Positions 53,136 through 60,397 of a stretch of 64,000 bases of DNA are shown piece by piece. The first letter of the stretch is position 1. Each line of letters starts with the position of its first letter. The stretch spans positions 496,001-560,000 of the forward strand of contig JACJYV010000007.1 of NCBI GenBank assembly GCA_020635905.1, read 5' to 3'. This DNA is from Bacteroidia bacterium (GTDB taxonomy: Bacteria > Bacteroidota > Bacteroidia > J057 > JADKCL01). The translations under genes and the position numbers were made by a program. The notes beneath the pieces were generated by a model. It made no database searches. It saw nothing but the letters and a program-made list of their open reading frames with translations, and was not told the DNA's origin.

Positions 53136-53949
53136 GTTGTAATCTTTTAGCTTTTGTAACCTTATTTCCGTGCTTCAAATTTAAAGCTTTACGGGAAATC
53201 CGACCGTAACAATTGTGACAATTGGTCCGGTCCGGGATTCTGGAATATAAACGAAAACCGCGGCCGGAGGTTGGGTAACAATGGTTACGCATACAAATTC
53301 GGTCTAATTGGCAACAATTCCAACGGCAAAGGGTTTATAAAAGGCAGGGAAATATTCCGGAAATCAATGTTGATAAGTGGTGGAAAATGTGAATATCTAA
53401 AATTCCGACCCTCGTAATAAAAAGGCCGATTTTGAGTTTTTGTTTCGGGCGGGAATTTTGAAATTGAGGCCATAACAGTCAAACCTTTTTTCTCTCCCTT
53501 AGCCAGGAGAATGTTGCTTTCCATGATGCACAAGCCGTTTTTTAGATGGCGATATGCGAATCATTATCATAGATGAAGACCCTCCACAAGACGGGGAGGA
53601 TTCATCAACTGAACAATCCCGGGGTTTTAACCCCTGAATCTCCTGCAGCCGGAACGGCAAGCAATTTTACGAACGTAAATTTAGGCGTTGACAAGAGAAG
53701 ATCTTGTCAACGCTTTTTTTTACAGGGGAGTTTGGGGGAAAGGTAAAAGGGATTGGGTTTTAGGTTTTAGCGGTTGGGAATTGGGTTTTAGGGAGAAGGA
53801 TTTGGGTATTGGCTTTTACTATAATTGTTGGAAGAGCATTAGAGAGGATCGGTTTTGAGTAAATTGCAGAGTCCAAAATCAGTAAACTCAGAACTTAGAA
53901 CTCACAACTTAGGCCAAAGGTCCCACCATGTGGCAACTCACAACTAAAC
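53136..53949. other. 814-bp spacer with a candidate short gene ending in a strong terminator
   Basis: No firm gene is present. A 27-codon frame at 53554-53637 (MRIIIIDEDPPQDGEDSSTE then QSRGFNP) is followed by the terminator at 53685-53722 and overlaps a perfect GGGGTT-tt-AACCCC hairpin (53621-53634). This could be a small peptide or small RNA gene on the plus strand. The remainder (53724-53949) is G/T-rich low-complexity sequence of the GGGTTTTAGG type. Confidence 0.45.
53685..53722 (+). terminator. Strong Rho-independent terminator
   Basis: A perfect 11-bp stem GCGTTGACAAG / CTTGTCAACGC with loop AGAAGAT is followed by eight or more T. There is no annotated gene upstream on the plus strand, so it must end a short transcript starting in the 53.2-53.6 kb spacer. 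Confidence 0.87.
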
Positions 53950-55704
53950 TCACTTTCTGTGGCGGCGGAAATTGGTCTGCAGGGCATGCTCATGCAGGTC
54001 GGGGTTTTCGGCGGATTCGTCACGCAATTTCTGGTCGAAATCCTCCACCGCGTCATTGACGCGGAGAAAAAGATTATCCTTGCCCAAAATAGAGATCAGG
54101 CCGGAACGGAACAGTCCATCCCTCACCGGGCCGTTGGCCCGGGCGATGACAAAGCGGATGCCCCGCGCCTGATAGCCCTGGATCACCTCCTTTAGGGTGA
54201 AAGCCCCGGTCGAATCAATGCCTGGAATGGCTTCGGCATTGAGTACCACCAGTTTGAGCTTATCGCCCCGTTCCCCTTCCAGTTGCTCGATTTTCTCCTG
54301 AAAGAACCCGGCATTGGCAAAAAACAGCCGGCTGTCGAAACGGACGATCAGGAGGTCGTCGCGCTGCTCAATCTGATCGGGGTAGCGTTCCACATTGCGG
54401 TAATGATGGGTGCCCCTGATCAGGGCCAGTTCGGCCACGTGGGGATAGGCGCTGCGATACAAAACCATCACCAGCGAAAGCACCACACCCGCGCCAATGC
54501 CCCATTCGATCCCGAAAGCCAGGGTCACCAAAAAGGTTACCACCAGCATGATAAAATCGGTTTTATCGCTTTTCCAAAGTTCGCGGGCCATTCGCACATC
54601 CAGCATACTCAGCACCGAGACCATAATGATGGCCGCCAGGATGGAATTGGGGAGATAATAAAATACAGGAGTCAGAAAAAGCAGGGTCAATGCCACCAGC
54701 GTGGCACTGAAAACGGAAGCCATGCCCGTTTTGGCCCCCGACTGGTCGTTGACCGCGGAGCGGGAAAGTCCGCCGGCCACGGGAAAGGCTTTGAAAAAGG
54801 AACCCGCCAGATTTGCCAGTCCCAGCCCGATCAGTTCCTGGTTGGGATCAAGTTTGTATTCGGGATGTTTTTGCTGGATGGTTTTGCTGATGGCGTAGGA
54901 TTGCATGAAACCGATCAGGGAAATGGCCAGGGCAATGGGAAAAAGTGCCTTGATGGAGGCCCATTGCAGGGCCGGGGTTTCAAAGTGGGGCAATCCGTCG
55001 GGCACTTTGCCTACAATTTTGATCCCGGTTGATTCCAGCTTGAACAACCAAACGGCCGCAATTCCCAAAATGACTATAAATAAAGCTGCAGGCAGGCTTT
55101 TTTTGATCTTTTTCAGTCCCAGGAGGAAGGCTATTCCAGCCAGGCCCGTTCCCAGAGTCAGCCAGTGAAGCTGCCCGGCCTGCTCTATGGCTTTCAGCCC
55201 GATTTCCAGCACATTCTGACTGCGGGGAATTTCGACGCCCAGCAGGTGCTTGAGTTGGCTGAAGGCAATGATCAGAGCAGCCGCTGAGGTGAAACCACTG
55301 ATCACGGGGCGGGAAAGAAAATTCACCAGAAACCCCAGCCTGAAGGCTCCCAGGGCAAATTGCATGACCCCCACCATGAAGGCCAGCAGGATGGCCAGCT
55401 GCAGATATTCTGCTGATTCGGGAGCCGCCAGGGTGGAAACTCCCGCCGCGACCAGCAGGGAAACCATGGCAAAAGGTCCCACGGACAATTGCCGGGAAGT
55501 GCCAAAAATGGCAAAAATAATCAGGGGAATGATGGAGGCGTAGAGTCCGTAAATGGGGGGCATGCCTGCCAGCATGGCGTAGGCCATTCCCTGAGGAATC
55601 AGCATGACACCCACGGTCAGACCAGCAAAAAGATCCCCCTTTAATTCAGATTTGCCGTATTTGGGCAACCATTGAAGAATGGGGATAAATTGCTTTATAT
55701 TCAT
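53950..55704 (-). CDS. SulP/SLC26-family anion permease with STAS domain
   Basis: The 584-residue protein has the SulP N-terminal signature (LFAGLTVGVMLIPQGMAYAM, LAGMPPIYGLYASIIPLII). About 10-12 membrane segments follow up to residue 430. The conserved LSRPVISGFTSAAALIIAFS and FPVAGGLSRSAVNDQSGAKT segments are present. A cytoplasmic STAS domain begins near 440 (LLIVRFDSRLFFANAGFFQE, then GIDSTGAFTLKEVI). It transports sulfate or another anion (bicarbonate is an alternative) across the inner membrane. Sulfate is favoured here by the adjacent sulfur-transfer genes, as inference. Confidence 0.93.
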   Translation of the reverse strand: MNIKQFIPILQWLPKYGKSELKGDLFAGLTVGVMLIPQGMAYAMLAGMPPIYGLYASIIPLIIFAIFGTSRQLSVGPFAMVSLLVAAGVSTLAAPESAEYLQLAILLAFMVGVMQFALGAFRLGFLVNFLSRPVISGFTSAAALIIAFSQLKHLLGVEIPRSQNVLEIGLKAIEQAGQLHWLTLGTGLAGIAFLLGLKKIKKSLPAALFIVILGIAAVWLFKLESTGIKIVGKVPDGLPHFETPALQWASIKALFPIALAISLIGFMQSYAISKTIQQKHPEYKLDPNQELIGLGLANLAGSFFKAFPVAGGLSRSAVNDQSGAKTGMASVFSATLVALTLLFLTPVFYYLPNSILAAIIMVSVLSMLDVRMARELWKSDKTDFIMLVVTFLVTLAFGIEWGIGAGVVLSLVMVLYRSAYPHVAELALIRGTHHYRNVERYPDQIEQRDDLLIVRFDSRLFFANAGFFQEKIEQLEGERGDKLKLVVLNAEAIPGIDSTGAFTLKEVIQGYQARGIRFVIARANGPVRDGLFRSGLISILGKDNLFLRVNDAVEDFDQKLRDESAENPDLHEHALQTNFRRHRK

Positions 55705-55791
55705 GGACCGTAAATCGCGCAGGAAAATTACGCAATTTTACGGGAAACCCTTTCAGGGGATGGTAACGGATGTTACAAGACCTTTTTCAGG

Positions 55792-56529
55792 TCAGGCATT
55801 CGCCAGACGGCGGCTGCGCTGCCACATGACCACCGCGCCCACGCAGAGGATCAGCAATCCCAGGATAATCAGGCCCCATTGGGAAAGGGTGGGCACAGGC
55901 TGTTGACCGGGACAGCCGGGCGCAATGGCCGGACCAGGAGCCAGAGATTCCACGTAGAAAGCCACGTGCATACCGTCATAAGCACCCGCAAGTCCCGTAA
56001 TGGTGCGTGAATTTACATTGTCCAGGCGAATGGCTCCACCCAGGGTATTGGGGAAAATCCGGGTGCCCACGATGTTCAGGTTGGCGCCGCCCGAAATCAC
56101 GGTAGGAGTCATCCCAAAATCAACTGAAGCGGTGCCACCGTTTTCGCGCAGGTAAAAAACGATGCTGGAAACGGGTTTGCTGAATGTGATGGTATAATCT
56201 TCTCCGCCAATGTGGAGATTATCTTCGTTGGCCACAGGAGGAGAAAAATTTCCGCTGTTGAATCCCTGAAAACCATTGGAGGTGCTGGTTCCGCAGCAAT
56301 TGGAAAAGGCAGTGGCGCAGATTTTCCAGTCCAGACCATTGGAAGTGCCCTCTGCCGTCTGATTGGAGAGGTTGTAGGCCGAAACATTGGTTACATCAAA
56401 GTCGCGTTGTCCGGGCACCTGGGCCTGAACTGTGAGGAAGTTTAGCAGGAAAAAAGCTGCAAAAAGGGCCGTCAGGCGGAAAAACTTCGGGGCGTGCGCC
56501 CTCAGTTGGGAGTGGATTGGCGTTCTCAT
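55792..56529 (-). CDS. Secreted protein with C-terminal IPTL-CTERM-type anchor
   Basis: The 245-residue protein has a signal peptide at about 15-37 (LTALFAAFFLLNFLTVQAQ). The mature part is a beta-rich domain with Cys-Cys (FSNCCGTSTSNGFQGFNSGN) and TITFSKPVSSIVFYLRENGG, as in cell-surface domains that bind ligands. The C-terminus VPTLSQWGLIILGLLILCVG followed by a transmembrane helix and RRSR-like basic tail (MWQRSRRLANA) is the IPTL-CTERM sorting/anchor signal. It should be exported and then processed at the envelope. The function is unknown. Confidence 0.85.
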   Translation of the reverse strand: MRTPIHSQLRAHAPKFFRLTALFAAFFLLNFLTVQAQVPGQRDFDVTNVSAYNLSNQTAEGTSNGLDWKICATAFSNCCGTSTSNGFQGFNSGNFSPPVANEDNLHIGGEDYTITFSKPVSSIVFYLRENGGTASVDFGMTPTVISGGANLNIVGTRIFPNTLGGAIRLDNVNSRTITGLAGAYDGMHVAFYVESLAPGPAIAPGCPGQQPVPTLSQWGLIILGLLILCVGAVVMWQRSRRLANA

Positions 56530-56625
56530 AGTTATAAAATGTTGTGTGTTCGCTATGAATTTACCATTTTTTCAACGCGAAAAGATGGCAAAAACTGAAT
56601 GTGAATAACTAAATGTGTGTCGAAC

Positions 56626-57294
56626 TTAGATTTCGAGCAGTTCTATGCGGTTGCGGTGCAGGGTAATCTTACCCGCGTTCTCCAGTTGCTTCAACAGACG
56701 CGAAATCACCACCCGGGAAGTATGCAGGTCATAGGCGATCTCCTGGTGGGTGTTCTCAATGGTCATTTTGTGGGTGACTTTGGCCTTGTCGGTCAGGTAC
56801 TTGAGCAGGCGCTCATCCATGTTCATGAAGGCAATGCTGTCGATGGTTTCGAGAAATTCATCCATCCGCGACTGGTAGCTTTCAAAAACAAAGGATTTCC
56901 AGGAAGGATATTCATTGAGCCAGCGGTCCATGTACTCGACCGGGATGAGGATCATTTTGGAGGTTTCCTCAGCCACTGCACGGATTTTGCTCTTCTTTTG
57001 CCCCATGCAGCAGGTCATTGACATCATGCAGGTGTCGCCGTGCTCCAGATAGTAAAGCAGCAATTCATTGCCTTCTTTGTCTTCCCGCAGAATTTTTATT
57101 GCGCCTTCCAGCAAAAGGGGCATGTGAATAATGGCCTGTCCAATTTCGATGAGGGTGTTTCCTTCGGGAATCACGGCAAATTGTCCCACTTTGAGGATGT
57201 CCTGCATGAGTTTTTCCTCGAAAAGGTAGCCATATTGTTCACGAAGCAGTGCTTCGGCTGTATCATTGATGGGTTGAATGCTTGTATGCGCCAT
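56626..57294 (-). CDS. Crp/Fnr-family transcriptional regulator
   Basis: I start at the ATG at 57294 (222 residues, MAHTSIQPINDTAEALLREQ). The N-terminal cyclic-nucleotide-binding-fold domain has AVIPEGNTLIEIGQ and LLYYLEHGDTCMMSMTCCMG, a Cys-Cys pair seen in Bacteroidota members. The C-terminal winged helix (NTHQEIAYDLHTSRVVISRL, then LKQLENAGKITLHRN) binds DNA. It is a single gene between the IPTL protein and the oppositely oriented RibD-like gene. The neighbouring sulfur genes make a redox or sulfide response conceivable, but the effector is unknown. Confidence 0.9.
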   Translation of the reverse strand: MAHTSIQPINDTAEALLREQYGYLFEEKLMQDILKVGQFAVIPEGNTLIEIGQAIIHMPLLLEGAIKILREDKEGNELLLYYLEHGDTCMMSMTCCMGQKKSKIRAVAEETSKMILIPVEYMDRWLNEYPSWKSFVFESYQSRMDEFLETIDSIAFMNMDERLLKYLTDKAKVTHKMTIENTHQEIAYDLHTSRVVISRLLKQLENAGKITLHRNRIELLEI

Positions 57295-57411
57295 GTAAAA
57301 GAATTTCTGCAAATATACCGTTTTTTAGATATAAGCCTTCCTGCAAATCATAACGCTGGTCGTTTCGAAAAGTTCAGTTAAATTTATTCCAATAAATCTC
57401 ATTTTCAAACC

Positions 57412-57963
57412 ATGAAAACCCGTAAAGTGATCCTTTTCATCAGCATGAGCCTCGACGGGTTCATCGCCACCTCTGATGACGATCTGTCCTGGCTTGACAG
57501 GATGCAGGTGGAAGGGGAGGATTATGGTTACCAGGCCCTCATTCAGCAGGTGGATACCTATATTGTGGGGCGAAAAACCTATTCCAAGGTGGTGGATATG
57601 CTGGGCAAATTTCCCCAGCAGGGCCAGTTCGACTGCTACATTCTGACCCGGCAGGAAATTCCCTCCCAACCTAATCTTACTTTTTACCAGGGAAATGTGG
57701 CAGACCTGATCCATAAGCTGCGCCAAAAGCCGGGCAAACATATTTATTGCGATGGGGGAGGGGAAATTGTCAAACTTTTCATGGATCACGACTTGATTGA
57801 TGAATACATCATTTCCGTCATTCCCACCCTTTTGGGAGAGGGTAAAAGGCTTTTCAGGGGCGGCACTGCGCCCCGTCACATCCGTCTGGTGGACAGCAAA
57901 ACGTATCCCAGCGGGTTGGTTCAATTGAAATATGTGCGGGAAAGAGATGCCTCAGCAAAGTAA
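57412..57963 (+). CDS. Dihydrofolate-reductase-family (RibD C-terminal-like) protein
   Basis: The 183-residue protein has the RibD-C/DHFR-like pattern: VILFISMSLDGFIATSDDDL, then DTYIVGRKTYSKVV, GKHIYCDGGGEIVKLFMDHD and LIDEYIISVIPTLLGEGKRL. These proteins bind NADPH. Members such as YwjB/YyaP have no fixed substrate. The divergent Crp/Fnr gene lies 117 bp away. The next gene starts inside its 3' end, so they share an mRNA. Confidence 0.9.
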   Translation: MKTRKVILFISMSLDGFIATSDDDLSWLDRMQVEGEDYGYQALIQQVDTYIVGRKTYSKVVDMLGKFPQQGQFDCYILTRQEIPSQPNLTFYQGNVADLIHKLRQKPGKHIYCDGGGEIVKLFMDHDLIDEYIISVIPTLLGEGKRLFRGGTAPRHIRLVDSKTYPSGLVQLKYVRERDASAK

Positions 57964-58501
57964 TCCATCCCCGGAAAAAACTGTGAAAAATCCCCTCCTG
58001 GAACTGCTTTCGGGGTTGGGCATACTCGTTGGAGGATTATTTTTTGGGATAATTTTTATCGCGGTGATAGTCCCGCTGTTTATTTTGGTCTCACCCTTTA
58101 CCTTCCTTCGGGATAAAATCTTTGCCCGCAAGTACCGCAAATACCTCTCCACGGCGCTGGAAGGGAAGAATTTTTTCTGCTATAATAACCGCAGGAAGAG
58201 CCTGGAATTCATTACCTGGGAAATTTTACCCCTCCTGCCTCCCGGGGTGGAGCCGTTGTATCTGGAAGGTTATTACCTGAAAACGGATTATTATGAGGAA
58301 AAATACCTTTCAAAGGTCCTGTACCAGCTTGAGCATTATCAGCGATTTCCCCACCTGATCAAGATTCGCAACGGGCAGGTAATTGATTGTCAGATCAATA
58401 ACGAAGTGTTTAATTGTCTGAACCAGGGCAAACCCAAAGAGACGGTGATTCGGAAAATGGAGGAGTTTTTTGAATTGCAAAGTTCGTCTGAAAACCCTTA
58501 A
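57947..58501 (+). CDS. Membrane-anchored protein of unknown function
   Basis: I start at the ATG at 57947 (184 residues, MPQQSNPSPEKTVKNPLLEL), overlapping the upstream gene by 17 bp. One long hydrophobic stretch (about 20-48, LGILVGGLFFGIIFIAVIVP) anchors it. The rest is a charged cytoplasmic domain with YLEGYYLKTDYYEEKYLSKV and IRNGQVIDCQINNEVFNC. No family is recognised. It forms a three-gene run with the RibD-like gene and the next unknown gene. Confidence 0.68.
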   Translation: MPQQSNPSPEKTVKNPLLELLSGLGILVGGLFFGIIFIAVIVPLFILVSPFTFLRDKIFARKYRKYLSTALEGKNFFCYNNRRKSLEFITWEILPLLPPGVEPLYLEGYYLKTDYYEEKYLSKVLYQLEHYQRFPHLIKIRNGQVIDCQINNEVFNCLNQGKPKETVIRKMEEFFELQSSSENP

Positions 58502-58510
58502 ATTGAGGCC

Positions 58511-58897
58511 ATGGACCCAACCAATCCCTTTTTGCGCAAGCGTGAGCAGGTCTTCGAGTATGAGGATGGCCCTTTCTATGCAGAATTGCGTATCAACGAA
58601 ATGCCCGGCGAAGAATTTACCTTCTTTCTTTGGGCCCAGGACCGCAATGAGGACCTGAAAACCTCCATATTTGGCAGCGCCACCCTCAGCCAGGGCGACC
58701 TCGAATCCCGCGACGACGAGGGCGGAGATGCCTATTTTGTGCGCGAACTGATCTACAACGGACCCGAAGGCCGGGTCAGGATTCTCACGGATCTCGATCA
58801 CCAGTTTCTCAGCTGGGTGGAGCTGGAAGGCTGCGACAGCTTCAAAGGGCCGCTGGTCCTGCCCGTGGGCAGGACCTGGCGGGTGGTGGGGGGGTAA
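58511..58897 (+). CDS. Hypothetical cytosolic protein
   Basis: The 128-residue strongly acidic protein (MDPTNPFLRKREQVFEYEDG) has MPGEEFTFFLWAQDRNEDLK and a final GPLVLPVGRTWRVVGG. It has no signal peptide, membrane segment or known motif. It starts 9 bp after the previous stop, so it is probably the last gene of the operon. Confidence 0.6.
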   Translation: MDPTNPFLRKREQVFEYEDGPFYAELRINEMPGEEFTFFLWAQDRNEDLKTSIFGSATLSQGDLESRDDEGGDAYFVRELIYNGPEGRVRILTDLDHQFLSWVELEGCDSFKGPLVLPVGRTWRVVGG

Positions 58898-58989
58898 ATC
58901 CATCCACAACCTTTCCACATTGACTGTCAGGGTTGCCGATTATCAGGAGAATTATCTAAATTCGACGGTTTCAAACGGGAAAAGTTCGA

Positions 58990-59104
58990 CCTTTTCATCC
59001 CAAAATTCTTAGATATCAGGTACGAAATCCAACCCCCCAATCTATCATCTAAAATCTCGACCTCTCAAATCTAAAATCTAACGACTCACATCTAAGGACT
59101 CAAT
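58990..59104. repeat. AGATTTTAGA-family tract upstream of the thiolase
   Basis: Opposite-strand units AATCTATCATCTAAAATCTC, TCAAATCTAAAATCTAACGA and CTCACATCTAAGGACTC run directly up to the ATG at 59105. They are related to tracts at 3118-3256, 15898-16020 and 48357-48410. Confidence 0.55.
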
Positions 59105-60310
59105 ATGGAAGCATACATCTACGACGCAGTGCGCACCCCGCGGGGAAAAGGGAAGCCAGACGGCTCCCTCTACAATGTGAAAGCAGTAAATCTGCTTAAA
59201 ACGGTTTATTCGGCTATCCGCGACCGCAATGACCTCGACACTTCTCTGATCGAGGACTCCATCATCGGGTGTGTGACCCAGCACGGGGAGCAGTCGGGCG
59301 ACATCGCCAAAACGGCCGCTCTGGCCGCGGGATACAGCGATTCCATCGCCGGGGTGACCCTCAACCGCTTCTGCGGTTCGGGGCTGGAAGCAGTCAACCA
59401 GGCGGCTGCCTATGTGATGTCTGGACAGGTGAGTATGATCCTGGCTGGCGGGGTGGAATCCATGTCGCGGCACCCCATGGGCTCAGACGGAATGGGCCTT
59501 TTCAGCGATCCCGACATTCTTTCGCGTCGCAAACTCGTTCCTCAGGGCATTTCTGCAGACCTGATTGCCACCCTGGATGGATACTCCCGCGAAGATCTGG
59601 ACCAGTTTGCGGTGGCTTCCCACCAGCGGGCGGCCCGCGCCTGGGAAAATGGCTGGTTCAATCAGTCTGTTATCCCAGTCAAAGACCATAATGACAATGT
59701 GATTCTGGCCCAGGACGAGACCATCCGCGCCAATACCACGGTGGAATCACTGGCCAAACTGCGCCCCTCCTTCGAGATCATGGGTACCAAGGCTGGATTT
59801 GACTCCGTGGCGGTGCAGGCCTACCCCGAAGTGGAAACCGTGGGCCATTTTCATCATGCGGGCAATTCGTCAGGCATTGTGGATGGGGCTTCCCTCATTC
59901 TGATTGGTAATAAAGAAGCAGGCGAGCAGGCCGGACTGAAGCCACGTGCCCGTTTCCGTTCCTTTGCCGTGATTGGCACCGAACCCACCATCATGCTGGT
60001 TGGTCCCGGACCTGCTTCGGCCAAAGCCCTGAAGCGGGCCGGCATGAAAGCCAGCGACATCGACCTCTTCGAGGTCAATGAAGCCTTTGCCGTGGTGCCC
60101 ATGCGCTTCATGACCGACCTCAATGTTCCCCACGACAAAGTGAACGTCAACGGCGGCGCCATTGCCATGGGACACCCCCTCGGCGCCACAGGCGCCATCC
60201 TGATCGGCACCATGCTCGACGAACTGGAACGCCGCGACCTCAATACCGCCCTGGCCACCCTCTGCATCGGCGGCGGGATGGGCATTGCCACTATTATTGA
60301 AAGAGTATAA
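59105..60310 (+). CDS. Acetyl-CoA acyltransferase (thiolase)
   Basis: The 401-residue thiolase I/II-type enzyme has active Cys90 in LNRFCGSGLEAVNQA, NEAFAVVPMRF, then GGAIAMGHPLGATGAILI with the catalytic His, and the second Cys in LCIGGGMGIATI. It cleaves 3-ketoacyl-CoA with CoA to release acetyl-CoA. The gene lies 87 bp upstream of the FadB-like gene. This FadA-FadB pairing indicates fatty-acid beta-oxidation. It corresponds to FadA, although the symbol cannot be proved. Confidence 0.94.
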   Translation: MEAYIYDAVRTPRGKGKPDGSLYNVKAVNLLKTVYSAIRDRNDLDTSLIEDSIIGCVTQHGEQSGDIAKTAALAAGYSDSIAGVTLNRFCGSGLEAVNQAAAYVMSGQVSMILAGGVESMSRHPMGSDGMGLFSDPDILSRRKLVPQGISADLIATLDGYSREDLDQFAVASHQRAARAWENGWFNQSVIPVKDHNDNVILAQDETIRANTTVESLAKLRPSFEIMGTKAGFDSVAVQAYPEVETVGHFHHAGNSSGIVDGASLILIGNKEAGEQAGLKPRARFRSFAVIGTEPTIMLVGPGPASAKALKRAGMKASDIDLFEVNEAFAVVPMRFMTDLNVPHDKVNVNGGAIAMGHPLGATGAILIGTMLDELERRDLNTALATLCIGGGMGIATIIERV

Positions 60311-60372
60311 ACAGTTTTCGGTTTACAGTTTGCGGTTTACGGTTCTAACTGTAAACTGTAAACCGTAAACTG
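60311..60372. repeat. GTTTACG heptad hairpin between thiolase and FadB-like gene
   Basis: Units GTTTTCG, GTTTACA, GTTTGCG, GTTTACG are followed, after a TTCTAA loop, by their complement CTGTAAACTGTAAACCGTAAAC. This is the same design as at 4733-4803. It could form an mRNA hairpin inside the operon. Confidence 0.65.
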
Positions 60373-60397
60373 GTCAACCACCAACCAAGAAGAGAAT

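Noticed and set aside
53285..53533. 82-codon minus-strand open frame upstream of the SulP/MBL region
   Set aside because: There is no family resemblance, no signal peptide, and low-complexity composition. I left it in the spacer description.
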